A stretch of 64,000 nt of DNA from the NCBI RefSeq assembly GCF_034676545.1, contig NZ_JAUCBZ010000015.1, forward strand, positions 3,255,001-3,319,000, written 5' to 3'. Under the pieces are notes generated by a model. The model did no database searches, had not been told where the DNA came from, and saw nothing but the letters and a program-made list of their open reading frames with translations. Positions 1 to 8,890 of this stretch are shown here, piece by piece. A program made the position numbers and the translations under genes. Source of the DNA: Pararhodobacter sp. (GTDB taxonomy: Bacteria; Pseudomonadota; Alphaproteobacteria; Rhodobacterales; Rhodobacteraceae). Each line of letters starts with the position of its first letter. The stretch's first letter is position 1.

Positions 1-1281
1 CAGCTCGAAACGCTCGAAATAATCAAAGCCCGAGAAGTCCAGAACATACTGGAACCGCGAGAACGTGTAGACTTGCGCGCCCGCCGCCCCGTACAACGCC
101 TGGCTCAAGGTCACGGTCTGCGCCGAGATATTGCGCGCCTTGACGTAGACTTCACGGCCAACGCCGGTGCCCGACACCCGCGCGCCAACCTGGATATTGG
201 CCACGTTGCCGACACCGGTCAGCGTGGTCGCCTGAGCGCTGGAATAGGTCCCCCACGAGGTTACGGTGGTCGTATCCCACGGTGTACCCTCGTTGATCTC
301 GATCAGACCATTGCGCAGGACGCGCCGAATGGCATACGAGGTCAACCCGGTCAGGCTGGCAACATCAATCGGTGCATCCAGAATGATACGGCGCCCGCAC
401 AGGTCGAACGTGTCGTGGTCGGTATAGTGGAACAGCGCCTGCAAACCTTTGCGCAGCGCCAAGCCCTCGCTTTTGAAGGCCGCATAATACGAGGTAAAGT
501 CGTAATTCTGCGTCAGTTGCAGACGCGCGGCATCCGGCATCGCCAGACGCCCCTGAAACCGCACCGGGATCTCCAGGGTCAGGGTCTGTCCGATGTAAAA
601 CACCCCCTCGGGCACCAGCAACGCCCGGCCCGAAGACAAAGCCGCGCTGGCCGCATCGGCAAAGGCCGCATAGTCATCGGCAACCCCATTGCCGACCGCG
701 CCATAGTCGCGCACATCGACCCAATCCATCATGTCGCGCAGCCAGAAACTGGTGACATCCTCGATGGCGATATCGTCAATCCGCACCACGCCGCCGTTCG
801 GCCCGGTCAGGTCCAGCCCCAGGAATCCGTGATGGACCCCGGACCAGTTCAGATCGACGCCGCCCTTGTTGCTGGTGCCGATGATTGCACTGATCTCGAC
901 GGTCTCGCCGTATGTGGTCAGCGTAACCGCCGGGCCGGACACCGTTACGCCCGACACCGCCGCATTGCCGGCAGTGGCCGCGAAGCCCGCGATCTGAACA
1001 GTCGGCAACGCGCCGCTGACCGCCTTGACCTTGGCCGTGACCCGCAAATAGCAGCCCGGCAGAATCGGCGATTGCCCCATCCAGCGCAATTTTTGCGTGG
1101 TCGAGGTCTTGAGAAGCTCCAAACACCCCCCGAAATCGGGATCCGAGGGCACAAAGGCCGCGTTGGCCGCCCCGTCATAGGTGGCCGATCCTGGCGTTCC
1201 GTTGCCGCTTGACCAAACGTTCAAACCGTCGGCAAAGGGCGGCGGCATCAGGATTAGCCCTTCGGTCACTGCCTTGTTCAT
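1..1281 (-). CDS. GH28-related / pectate-lyase-3 type beta-helix protein (3' end off window)
   Basis: The frame is open for 427 codons from an ATG at 1281 to the window edge, so the C-terminus is missing. An AGGGG ribosome site lies upstream. The N-terminal ~140 residues look like a carbohydrate-binding or tail-attachment beta-sandwich. Near residues 185-205 comes VDVRDYGAVGNGVADD, the entry motif of right-handed beta-helix proteins of the GH28-related/pectate lyase 3 superfamily. No signal peptide is seen. Such proteins often serve as tail-fibre or depolymerase-like parts of prophages and gene transfer agents in Rhodobacteraceae. That role is inferred here, since the neighbouring genes to the left are out of view. 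Confidence 0.75.
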   Translation of the reverse strand, partial: MNKAVTEGLILMPPPFADGLNVWSSGNGTPGSATYDGAANAAFVPSDPDFGGCLELLKTSTTQKLRWMGQSPILPGCYLRVTAKVKAVSGALPTVQIAGFAATAGNAAVSGVTVSGPAVTLTTYGETVEISAIIGTSNKGGVDLNWSGVHHGFLGLDLTGPNGGVVRIDDIAIEDVTSFWLRDMMDWVDVRDYGAVGNGVADDYAAFADAASAALSSGRALLVPEGVFYIGQTLTLEIPVRFQGRLAMPDAARLQLTQNYDFTSYYAAFKSEGLALRKGLQALFHYTDHDTFDLCGRRIILDAPIDVASLTGLTSYAIRRVLRNGLIEINEGTPWDTTTVTSWGTYSSAQATTLTGVGNVANIQVGARVSGTGVGREVYVKARNISAQTVTLSQALYGAAGAQVYTFSRFQYVLDFSGFDYFERFEL

Positions 1282-1465
1282 GTCAGACCCCTGTCTTGAA
1301 AACCCAAAAGAGACGCAAATCGCGCACTGCGACTGTCACGCCCTTGAGGTATCAAGCCGGGTTTAATTGCGGTTGAGGGCACCGTGCGTTGCGCCCGCCT
1401 CGGCAGGCGGCGTTTGGGTCCTGCAGGCACAAGACAGCGCTCTGCCGATGTGTCAGGATACCGCC

Positions 1466-2164
1466 ATGTTCGCGCATTTCTCTTTGATGGTCGGCATGAT
1501 TGCAGGCTTGGTGCTGATGCCCGCGTCGGCGCTGGCCTGCCGTCTGGCGCTGGCGATGGGCTTTGACGTGTCGCGCTCGGTCGATGCGGTGGATTACCGC
1601 TTTCAAAACGACGCCATCGTCGCGGCGCTCTTTGATCACGAGGTGCGCGCGCTGATCCTGAACAGCCCGGAACCCGTGGCCATAAGCCTGTTTGAATGGG
1701 CGGGGCAACACCAACAGACCCTGATTGTCGGTTGGACGATTCTTGACAGCGCGGCCGCCATTGACCGCGTCGCGCAGCAGGTCCTGACCCATCAACGACA
1801 ACACTCGGGCCTGACGGCCGTCGGCAGCGCCCTGCTTTATGGCCGCAACTTGCTGGCCGACATGCCCGATTGCGACTGGCATACGCTGGACATGGCGGGC
1901 GACGGGCAGGTCAATGACGGCCCAGAGCCGCGCCGGGTGTACGATACCACCGATTTCGGCGACGTCGTGGTCAATGCGCTGGTGATTGGCGAGCACGAAT
2001 CGCAGGTGCTGCACTGGTTCGAGGAGAATGTTCTGCATGGCTTCGGCGCCTTCGCCGAATTCACCCCGACGCATGACCGCTTTGCCGAAGCCTTTCGCCG
2101 CAAGCTGATCCGAGAACTGGCGCAGCCGTTGTTGGGCGCGCTGTCGCTGCCCGACGCGGGCTAG
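1466..2164 (+). CDS. DUF1194 (VWA-like) secreted protein
   Basis: 232 residues. The ATG at 1466 is chosen over upstream starts because it follows an AGGA site by 7 bases and begins a clear signal peptide (MFAHFSLMVGMIAGLVLM, cleavage near ALA-C). The mature part begins CRLALAMGFDVSRSVDAVDY. DVSRS matches the DxSxS metal-site pattern of von Willebrand A folds. The family is DUF1194, periplasmic proteins of unknown function in alphaproteobacteria. The stop overlaps the convergent DUF4336 stop within one palindromic CTAG (2161-2164), so the two genes share their terminal bases. Confidence 0.82.
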   Translation: MFAHFSLMVGMIAGLVLMPASALACRLALAMGFDVSRSVDAVDYRFQNDAIVAALFDHEVRALILNSPEPVAISLFEWAGQHQQTLIVGWTILDSAAAIDRVAQQVLTHQRQHSGLTAVGSALLYGRNLLADMPDCDWHTLDMAGDGQVNDGPEPRRVYDTTDFGDVVVNALVIGEHESQVLHWFEENVLHGFGAFAEFTPTHDRFAEAFRRKLIRELAQPLLGALSLPDAG

Positions 2165-2898
2165 CGCAAGACCCAGCGAAACGCGCGGTTCAACTCGGCC
2201 ATTGCGCCGGTTTCATACCAGCGGCCATGCGCCATGATCAGGCGCTCTGGCTCCCACGACAACATGGTTTCAATCGCCCCCCGCGCCGCCTCGCGCCCCT
2301 TGCGAAAGGTCTGGCGCATGTCGATCGGCGCTTTGCCGTCCGGGTCGAGGGTCCCCGCCGCCCACGCCAGCGGGATCAGCCAGACAGGCAGGTTCGCGGC
2401 CTCGAAATTCTCGATCAGGTCGGTCAGGATCAGGGTCTTGCTGGCCCGGTGAAAGAATACCGCCTCGCGGTGTACCGGGCTGCCGGGCACCACCAATTGA
2501 TCCACCTGCCCGGCCCAGGCGTCTGGCGCATGGTCGGTGATCTGGTGATCAACGCGCAACGCCAAGCCACGCGATCCGGCGCGCTCTTGCACGCCCGGCG
2601 CGGCCCAGGTCTGCGCCTTTGGAAACGCGCGCTGCCAGTCGGGGACAAAGGCGTAATGAATCCAGTTCGGCGCCATCAGATGCTGCACCGGACCAAGAGC
2701 GGCCAACGCTTGCAGCAACCCATCATCCATCTGGATCGGGGAATGCAGCCACAGCCCCCCATCCGTCAGCCGCACCACCACCATGCGCGTCGGGAACGGG
2801 AGGCCGTAGAATTTGAGGATCGGCCCGTCGACGACCCAGATCTCGGGCGCGACGGGCTTGAGGGTGAACAGAGGCTCGTAACCGGTGGTTCGGGTCAT
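2161..2898 (-). CDS. DUF4336 protein (metallo-beta-lactamase-like fold)
   Basis: 245 residues from the ATG at 2898, which has a GGAGG site 5 bases upstream. A GTG at 2919 would add 7 residues but is worse placed. DUF4336 hallmarks visible are IWVVDGPILKFYGLPFPTRM near the start, APNWIHYAFV mid-protein, the long FHRASKTLILTDLIENFE segment, and the terminal MAHGRWYE. The family resembles metallo-beta-lactamase-fold hydrolases, but the canonical HxHxDH metal motif is not evident. It lies 21 bases downstream of lysS on the same strand and is probably co-transcribed. Substrate unknown. Confidence 0.8.
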   Translation of the reverse strand: MTRTTGYEPLFTLKPVAPEIWVVDGPILKFYGLPFPTRMVVVRLTDGGLWLHSPIQMDDGLLQALAALGPVQHLMAPNWIHYAFVPDWQRAFPKAQTWAAPGVQERAGSRGLALRVDHQITDHAPDAWAGQVDQLVVPGSPVHREAVFFHRASKTLILTDLIENFEAANLPVWLIPLAWAAGTLDPDGKAPIDMRQTFRKGREAARGAIETMLSWEPERLIMAHGRWYETGAMAELNRAFRWVLR

Positions 2899-2919
2899 CG
2901 CCGCCTCCGTTTTCGGCAC

Positions 2920-4509
2920 TCAGGCGCCTTGAGTCACCAAGTCGCCGTTCAACCCTTTCTCGATCAGCGCCACCGATTCGGTCAAACCATAGAGCGCGAT
3001 GAACCCGCCAAACCGGGGGCCCTCGGACGCACCCAACAAGACCTCGTAGAGCGCCTTGAACCAGTTGCGCAGGTTCTCGAAATCATGGTCCTTGCCGACC
3101 GAGAACACCATCGACTGCAACGCGTCACCGTCCAGCCCACCATCCCACGCCTTGAGACGCGCCACCAGATCCTCCATCGCCGCGCGCTCTTGCGCATCGG
3201 GCAGGCGGAACACCCGCTTGGGGGCCACAAAGTCGCGGAAATAGCGCACGGCGAATTCCGCCGCCTGATCCAGATCGGCATGGGTTTCGGGCGCGGCATC
3301 GGGCGCATAGCGTTTGATGAAGCCCCACAGGCCGGACTTGTCCTTGGCACCCGCCACCGACGCCAGGTTCAGCAACATCGCAAACGGCACCACCATTTTT
3401 GACTCGGGCGGATTGCCGCCGTGGATATGCCAGACCGGGTTCGCCAGTTGCTGCTCGGGCGTTTGATCCGGGAACGCGCGCAGCTGCTGGTGGTACTCAT
3501 CCACCGCCTTGGGGATCACATCGAAATGCATCCGCTTGGCGGTTTTCGGCTTGAGATACATGAAATACGACAGGCTCTCGGTGCTGGCATAGGTCAGCCA
3601 TTCGTCAATTGTCAGACCATTGCCCTTCGACTTCGAGATCTTCTCGCCGTTTTCATCGAGGAACAATTCGTAGGTGAAATGCTCGGGCTTGCGGCCCCCC
3701 AGAATTTCACAAATGCGATCATAGATCGGCGTATTCGTGCTGTGATCCTTGCCATACATCTCAAAATCAACATCCAGCGCAGCCCAGCGCGCGCCGAAGT
3801 CGGGCTTCCATTGCAGCTTCACCTGCCCGCCGGTGACCGGCAGCGTCCACTCCTTGCCGTCCTCATCGTCGAAGGTGATCGTGCCGTCCTTGGCGTTCAC
3901 CTCCTTGATCGGCACATAGAGCACACGGCCCGTATCCGGGTGAATCGGCAGGAAGCACGAATAGCTTTGCTGGCGCTCCTCGCGCAGCGATTTCAACATC
4001 ACCGCCATGATCTCGTCATAGCGTTCCGCCGCGCGCAGCAGCACGGTGTCGAATTGGCCGGACTTGTAATACTCGGTCGCGCTGATGAATTCATACTCAA
4101 AGCCGAACGTGTCCAGAAACCGCCGTAGCATCGCGTTGTTGTGGTCGCCGAAACTGTCGAATTCCCCGAACGGATCGGGCACCGAGGTCAGCGGGCGTTG
4201 CAGGTTCTCCAGCAGCATTTCGCGATTGGGCACGTTGTCGGGCACCTTGCGCATCCCGTCCATGTCATCCGAGAAACAGATCAGCCGCGTCGGGATGTCG
4301 CTGATTTCCTGAAACGCGCGGCGGATCATCGTGGTGCGCGCGACCTCGCCAAAGGTGCCGATATGCGGCAGACCCGAGGGGCCATAGCCGGTCTCGAACA
4401 AGACAAAGCCCTTCTCCGGCCCGCCCTTCTCGAAGCGTTTGAGCAAACGGCGGGCTTCTTCAAAGGGCCAGGCTTTGGAGGTCATCGCAGCGTCACGCAG
4501 AGAAGTCAT
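2920..4509 (-). CDS. lysS: Lysine--tRNA ligase, class I
   Basis: Charges tRNA-Lys with lysine in the cytosol. 529 residues from the ATG at 4509; the frame runs on to a TTG at 4536, but MTSLRDAAMTSKAWPFEEAR is the usual alphaproteobacterial start. The class I Rossmann signatures are PHIGTFGE (residues 48-55, HIGH-type) and KISKSKG (about residue 290, KMSKS-type). This identifies the class I enzyme (archaeal and alphaproteobacterial form), not the class II LysRS of E. coli. The upstream ribosome site is weak (AAGAAAG). A DUF4336 gene follows in the same transcript. Confidence 0.95.
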   Translation of the reverse strand: MTSLRDAAMTSKAWPFEEARRLLKRFEKGGPEKGFVLFETGYGPSGLPHIGTFGEVARTTMIRRAFQEISDIPTRLICFSDDMDGMRKVPDNVPNREMLLENLQRPLTSVPDPFGEFDSFGDHNNAMLRRFLDTFGFEYEFISATEYYKSGQFDTVLLRAAERYDEIMAVMLKSLREERQQSYSCFLPIHPDTGRVLYVPIKEVNAKDGTITFDDEDGKEWTLPVTGGQVKLQWKPDFGARWAALDVDFEMYGKDHSTNTPIYDRICEILGGRKPEHFTYELFLDENGEKISKSKGNGLTIDEWLTYASTESLSYFMYLKPKTAKRMHFDVIPKAVDEYHQQLRAFPDQTPEQQLANPVWHIHGGNPPESKMVVPFAMLLNLASVAGAKDKSGLWGFIKRYAPDAAPETHADLDQAAEFAVRYFRDFVAPKRVFRLPDAQERAAMEDLVARLKAWDGGLDGDALQSMVFSVGKDHDFENLRNWFKALYEVLLGASEGPRFGGFIALYGLTESVALIEKGLNGDLVTQGA

Positions 4510-4626
4510 GTCTCGTACTTTCTTAAAGGTGGGCAAACCGCGCCCACGCGGTATAACTCAGGCTTCCTATTGCCCGCTCCGCCCCTCGTCAATATTCTGC
4601 CCCTGCAACAAAGGACACAGACCCTC

Positions 4627-5046
4627 ATGGATGACGCCACGCCCTCGCTTTCACCGCAAGATAGCCTCGTCGCACTGATGATCACAGTCTCGGTGGCGGA
4701 TTCCGCGATCCGGACCGCGGAATTGGTGGCCATCGAGCAGATCGTCGATCATCTGCCGATATTCGCGGGTTTCGACCCGGACCGCATCAAGGTCATTTCG
4801 CAGACCGTGTTCGACCTGCTGGAAGACGAGGATGGCCTCGATGCGCTGTTCGGCCTGATCCGCGACGCACTGCCCGAACGGCTGGTCGAAACCGCCTATG
4901 TCCTGGCCTGCGATATCGCCGCGTCGGATGGCACGCTGACGCAAAGCGAGCTGCGCTTGCTGGAAGAGATACGGTTCGAGTTGAACATCGACCGTCTGCA
5001 TGCCGCCGCGATCGAGCGCGGCGCGCGGGCGCGTTTCATGCACTGA
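4627..5046 (+). CDS. TerB-like (tellurite-resistance TerB family) protein
   Basis: 139 residues. ATG at 4627 with an AAAGGA site about 13 bases upstream. All-helical protein; DGTLTQSELRLLEEIRFELNID near the C-terminus is typical of TerB-fold repeats (DGxxxxxExxLL), and the first half carries a weaker copy (SDSAIRTAEL-like). TerB-fold proteins bind metals or act as membrane-stress adaptors. Nothing nearby indicates a tellurite-resistance operon, so a specific role is not claimed. Divergent from lysS across 117 bases that must hold both promoters. Confidence 0.72.
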   Translation: MDDATPSLSPQDSLVALMITVSVADSAIRTAELVAIEQIVDHLPIFAGFDPDRIKVISQTVFDLLEDEDGLDALFGLIRDALPERLVETAYVLACDIAASDGTLTQSELRLLEEIRFELNIDRLHAAAIERGARARFMH

Positions 5047-5101
5047 AAACGGCAAAACGAGGCACCAGGACGCCCCGTTTGCGGTGCCGCCTTGAGTGCC
5101 G

Positions 5102-5719
5102 TCACTTGGCTTTTGCTGCCAGCACCTTGGCCTGTGCCACCCAGTCGTCACGCGTGACCCGCCCCTTGAACGACTCCAGATTGGCATCGACCCAGGCAAT
5201 TTCCGCGTCGGTCCAAGCGGCGATCTGGTCAAAATGCCAAAACCCCAACCGATTGCACAGGGTTTCCAGCTTTGGCCCGATCCCCTTGATCCGCTTCAGA
5301 TCATCCGGCTGACCGCCGCGCGCCGCGTCCAGCGTGCTCGGCTTGGTGCCGACCTCTGCCGGGTCAATTTCGGCAATCGGCGCGGCCTCTGGCGCGGGCG
5401 CAACCACCGGCTCGGGCACAACCACTGGCTCTGGCTCGACCGCCGCCACGGGTGCCGCCACGGGTGCCGCCACCGGTGCCGCCGCCACCGCCGCCAGCTC
5501 TGCCTCCAACCCCTTGACACGCTGTGCACAATCGCGCGCCTGGGTTCGACTGGCTTCCAACTCGCGGCGCAACCGGGCCGCCTCGCCAGTATCGCCGGAT
5601 GCCGCCACCACGCCACCGCGCCGCCCCCAGAGCATCCAGCCGATGAACAGACCCAACAACGCTGCCAGCGCGATGAGCACCCAGATTTCGCCTAGAAGAA
5701 ATCCCCAACCCCGGAACAT
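5102..5719 (-). CDS. Membrane-anchored helix-hairpin-helix protein
   Basis: 205 residues from the ATG at 5719, preceded by a strong GGAGGA site. Layout: one transmembrane segment (about residues 8-30, GEIWVLIALAALLGLFIGWML), a predicted coiled coil with a Cys (RRELEASRTQARDCAQRV), a Pro/Ala/Val linker with repeated PVAA units, and a C-terminal helix-hairpin-helix domain (DLKRIKGIGPKLETLCNRLG, then FDQIAAWT). The C-terminal domain resembles the extension found on some rhodobacterial NuoE proteins. DNA or protein binding is possible, but no catalytic motif is seen. It sits 22 bases after the OmpA-family gene, likely in one operon. Confidence 0.75.
   Translation of the reverse strand: MFRGWGFLLGEIWVLIALAALLGLFIGWMLWGRRGGVVAASGDTGEAARLRRELEASRTQARDCAQRVKGLEAELAAVAAAPVAAPVAAPVAAVEPEPVVVPEPVVAPAPEAAPIAEIDPAEVGTKPSTLDAARGGQPDDLKRIKGIGPKLETLCNRLGFWHFDQIAAWTDAEIAWVDANLESFKGRVTRDDWVAQAKVLAAKAK
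5445..5480. repeat. Three 12-bp tandem repeats in the HhH gene
   Basis: Two identical copies of GCCACGGGTGCC (5445-5456, 5457-5468) are followed by one copy with a single change (5469-5480). They encode the PVAAPVAAPVAA linker between the membrane-proximal coiled coil and the HhH domain. The repeat length is a multiple of three, so slippage would change linker length without a frameshift. Confidence 0.85.
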
Positions 5720-5741
5720 ACTGCGTCCTCCTACCTTTATG

Positions 5742-7184
5742 TTACTCGACCCAACGCACCGCCGTGCGTCGGTTGGCCGCGCGGCCGTCCTCTGTTTCAT
5801 TGTCGGCAATCGGTTGCGTCGCACCATAACCCGCGGCACGCAACGCCGCCTCTGGCACGCCCCGCGCCACCAACGCCACCCGCACCGCCTCGGCACGCGC
5901 AAGGCTCAGCGCCAGATTGGCCTCGTCACTGCCGGTGCTGTCGGTGTGTCCGCCGATTTCCGCCTGCAAGTCTGCGTCGCGCAGACAGACGCCCAGCACC
6001 GACGCCAAGGCATTCACGGCGCTCCGGGCGCGCGCATCCAGCCGCGCCGAGCCGGTGACAAAGCCGATGTGGTTGCGGGCCAGAACGGCGTCCGTTTCCG
6101 CGACACAGGTCTCGGAACTCGGCGCAAACTCCGGCATGGGCAGCCAAAAGCCACCGCGCAAAACTTCGGTTTGCCCGGTTGCGGCATTCACCCGCTCTGC
6201 GCCGTCCCGCCGCTCCGAGGTCACGCTCAGAACCGTCAGCGTCGCCGCGCCCGCCAAATCCGCCTCGAGCGCAGACCGCAGCAGATCGAGATCAGCCCCC
6301 GCGCCGAACCCGGCTTGAATCTCCGTCCCGTCGGGCGAAACCGCGATATCAAGTGTCTCGAACTCGGCCATCCACGGTGCCAAGGCGCTCAACGCCGCCG
6401 GAACTTGCCCGGTGTCACCAAGAATCCCCTGCGTGGCGGTGTCTTCGATCTCGCGCAATCCCAGCGCCTCGGCGAGCGCGGCGGCCTCAAGCCCCGGAGG
6501 CAATTTGCCCTCGACCCAGCCGCCCTCGGCGGCGGAATAGCCCAGCGAATAGGACGCCGGCGTTCCGTCATCGAGATAGGACAACCCCAGATCGGCCTGA
6601 TAGCCCGCCGGCAATCCATCCAGTGCGGCGCGGACGGCTTCACCCTCGTCCGGGGTGCGGGCGACGCCGCTCATCGACATGCGGCGGTTGGCGACGGCCA
6701 ACTGGCCTTCTTGCAACTGGCGCAGCACGGTGATCGCCGTCGAGACCGCCGAAACCCATTGCCCATCCGGGGCACCCGCCGCCAGGGTCAGCCCCTCGGC
6801 GCCCAGTTCCGCCAGCGCGGCCTGCCCCGCACGGGTCGGGGCATACCCCTGCGTTTGCAACCGGCCATCCAACCAAATCGCTGTCATTTCAAAGGGATCA
6901 ACCGAGGGAAGCACCTCGAGATCCTCGGTCACAACCCGTCGTCCGCGAATCTCGTTGAGCGCCGCGACAAGCGCATTGCGTTCCGCGGCACCGTTCGCCA
7001 GGCCCGTTATATGGATGTCGCGGCCCTCGACGCGGGCTTCGACACCATGCACCGATTCCGCCACGACCGCCTGCGCCGAAAGCTGAAGCGTCTCTTGCAT
7101 ATGCGTCGCGTATTCGACCCGCGCCCACCATCCCAGACCGATGACACCGACGCCCAGAACTGCCAAACCGACGCCAAAACGCAT
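5742..7184 (-). CDS. BON-domain / OmpA-family peptidoglycan-binding protein
   Basis: 480 residues, ATG at 7184 behind AAGAAGGGGG. An N-terminal membrane anchor or uncleaved signal (residues 3-22) is followed by a BON-like segment (VEGRDIHITGLANGAAERNA) and a long periplasmic region. The C-terminal OmpA/MotB domain has IGFVTGSARLDARAR and then IGGHTDSTGSDEANLALS, where the Asp and downstream Arg that hold diaminopimelate are present. The order BON-BON-OmpA resembles ArfA-type proteins. It is probably an envelope protein tethered to peptidoglycan. It lies between dacB and the HhH gene on one strand, which fits a cell-wall role. Confidence 0.85.
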   Translation of the reverse strand: MRFGVGLAVLGVGVIGLGWWARVEYATHMQETLQLSAQAVVAESVHGVEARVEGRDIHITGLANGAAERNALVAALNEIRGRRVVTEDLEVLPSVDPFEMTAIWLDGRLQTQGYAPTRAGQAALAELGAEGLTLAAGAPDGQWVSAVSTAITVLRQLQEGQLAVANRRMSMSGVARTPDEGEAVRAALDGLPAGYQADLGLSYLDDGTPASYSLGYSAAEGGWVEGKLPPGLEAAALAEALGLREIEDTATQGILGDTGQVPAALSALAPWMAEFETLDIAVSPDGTEIQAGFGAGADLDLLRSALEADLAGAATLTVLSVTSERRDGAERVNAATGQTEVLRGGFWLPMPEFAPSSETCVAETDAVLARNHIGFVTGSARLDARARSAVNALASVLGVCLRDADLQAEIGGHTDSTGSDEANLALSLARAEAVRVALVARGVPEAALRAAGYGATQPIADNETEDGRAANRRTAVRWVE

Positions 7185-7263
7185 GGCGAACCCCCTTCTT
7201 GCAACATTGGGATATGATTAACAGAACAGGGTCGAAACGCAACGTTGCCCGCGGCTTCGGCCA

Positions 7264-8793
7264 TCAGCCTTGCGCGTGGCCCCAGCGCTCGATCAGCTCT
7301 TGTTGCAGTCGCCGCGCACGCCCGTTCCAGGCCCGGGTTCCGGCAGGGCGTTCGCTGGTATCCTCGCGAATGGCCCGACGCCGAGGCAAGTCAGCGCTGA
7401 TGATCGAGAACACGATCGTGCGCCCATCGCGCGGCGCGGCGTAGCCCGTCAGCGCCGAGACGAAATTCAGCGTGCCGGTTTTGGCCTGAACGGACATCGG
7501 ATGGTTGCGGATTTGCTGCCCCTGCGCGTCGCGCATCGGGTGATCGCGCAACAGACCCGGCAGCGTGCCTTGCCGCCATGCGCTGCGCATATAGGTGGCC
7601 ATCGCACGAGGCGACACGCGCGAACCGTCGCCCAGCCCGGAATGATCGACAAACCCCATGCCGCGCACCCCGTGTTCCGCCGCCGCCCAGTCATTCATCC
7701 GCGCGGCGGATGGCTCAAGCGCGCGCACCCGGTGGCCGTTGTGAACGGTCGCCGCAAGCCCAACGGTTTCGGCGGTCAGATTGGTCGAATACTGCAACAT
7801 TTCCTGCAAGATGCGCGACAAAGAGGCCGAGTGATGCTCGGCCAGGATCGTGCCCCCCTGCGAGGGTTGCGCGACCACGGGCTCTGGCAACCGGCACCCG
7901 CGCGCCAACAGCAAGGCGCGCAGAACATCGCCGGCGTATTCCGCCGGGCGGCGCACCGGCAGCCAACGCGAGCCCGAGGACCGCAGCGCACTGCTGGCGA
8001 CGGTCCAGCGTTCGGTCTGCGGGCGCAACTCATGCGTGTAGACCGGCATTTCCCGCGAGACCGCCCGGATTTCGATGGCCGACACGCTGGGGATTTCCTG
8101 ATTGGACCGCGCATCCATCGAGACAGTCGCCCGTCCGCCCTCGACTTCCCATGCGAAATGCACGCGGTTGAAATTGAGGTTCAAGCCCGACACCGCCGGG
8201 TTATAGCCCGCCTGAACGGGTTGGGTCTGGTCAATCTGTTCGATGGTCGGCAGCGCCGAGGCATCAACCAGGAACCGCCCCTCGATGCGCCGCAACCCGG
8301 CTTCGATCAAGCGGTTGGCCAGCTGCGCCAGGTCAGAGGTTTGCAGCACCGGATCGCCCCCACCGCGCAAGATCAGATCGCCGCGCAAGGTGCCGCCCTC
8401 GATCGCGCCGCCCTGCGCCAGAACGCGGGTCACAAAACGATGCTCGGGCCCAAGCGTTTGCAGGGCATAGAGGGCCGTAACCGCTTTGGCCGTGCTGGCC
8501 GGGGGCAACATCAGATTGGCGCGGTGTTCTTCGATCACCTCGCCGGTTTCCGCGTCCATGGCGATCAGCGCCGTCTCGCCGCTCAGGCCGGATCGCGTCA
8601 GGACATCAGCCAGACCCACCAACGGGCGCTGAGGGGTCGCCGCTTGTACGGCCCGCCCGGTTGGCGTGGTCACGGGGCGCGGTGGGGGAACCAGCGATCG
8701 CGTCGGAGCGCGTGCAACCGTTGGGGTCGCCACTGTCGCGAGCAGACCCGCAAGCACACGTCGACGGCTCAAAACAGGACGGTCCGTCAGCAT
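7264..8793 (-). CDS. dacB: D-alanyl-D-alanine carboxypeptidase / endopeptidase (PBP4, family S13)
   Basis: 509 residues. Cleaves D-Ala-D-Ala ends and peptide cross-links of peptidoglycan in the periplasm. The SxxK motif is S100-T-A-K103, the SxN motif is STN in QYSTNLTAE, and KTG is in QAKTGTLNF (about residue 437), in the right order for family S13. The N-terminus LSRRRVLAGLLATVATPTVARA has a twin-arginine-like core before a short hydrophobic stretch, so Tat export is possible. ATG at 8793 with AAGG upstream. Downstream genes are the OmpA-family and HhH proteins; nadD precedes it. Confidence 0.92.
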   Translation of the reverse strand: MLTDRPVLSRRRVLAGLLATVATPTVARAPTRSLVPPPRPVTTPTGRAVQAATPQRPLVGLADVLTRSGLSGETALIAMDAETGEVIEEHRANLMLPPASTAKAVTALYALQTLGPEHRFVTRVLAQGGAIEGGTLRGDLILRGGGDPVLQTSDLAQLANRLIEAGLRRIEGRFLVDASALPTIEQIDQTQPVQAGYNPAVSGLNLNFNRVHFAWEVEGGRATVSMDARSNQEIPSVSAIEIRAVSREMPVYTHELRPQTERWTVASSALRSSGSRWLPVRRPAEYAGDVLRALLLARGCRLPEPVVAQPSQGGTILAEHHSASLSRILQEMLQYSTNLTAETVGLAATVHNGHRVRALEPSAARMNDWAAAEHGVRGMGFVDHSGLGDGSRVSPRAMATYMRSAWRQGTLPGLLRDHPMRDAQGQQIRNHPMSVQAKTGTLNFVSALTGYAAPRDGRTIVFSIISADLPRRRAIREDTSERPAGTRAWNGRARRLQQELIERWGHAQG

Positions 8794-8890
8794 TCCAAAA
8801 CCTTAATCTTACCAAAAGTGAGGGGCTGAATGAGTGCCCGCAGTCCATCTTACAACAAATATTAACCCTTAAAGGGGTAAAATGACGGCA

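Noticed and set aside
5445..5480. Short regular repeats considered as a CRISPR-like array
   Set aside because: The units are 12 bp, contiguous without spacers, and code for a protein linker.
8861..8880. CCCTTAAAGGG dyad after nadD as a terminator
   Set aside because: The stem is only 5 bp, A/T-rich in its centre, and no U-tract follows.
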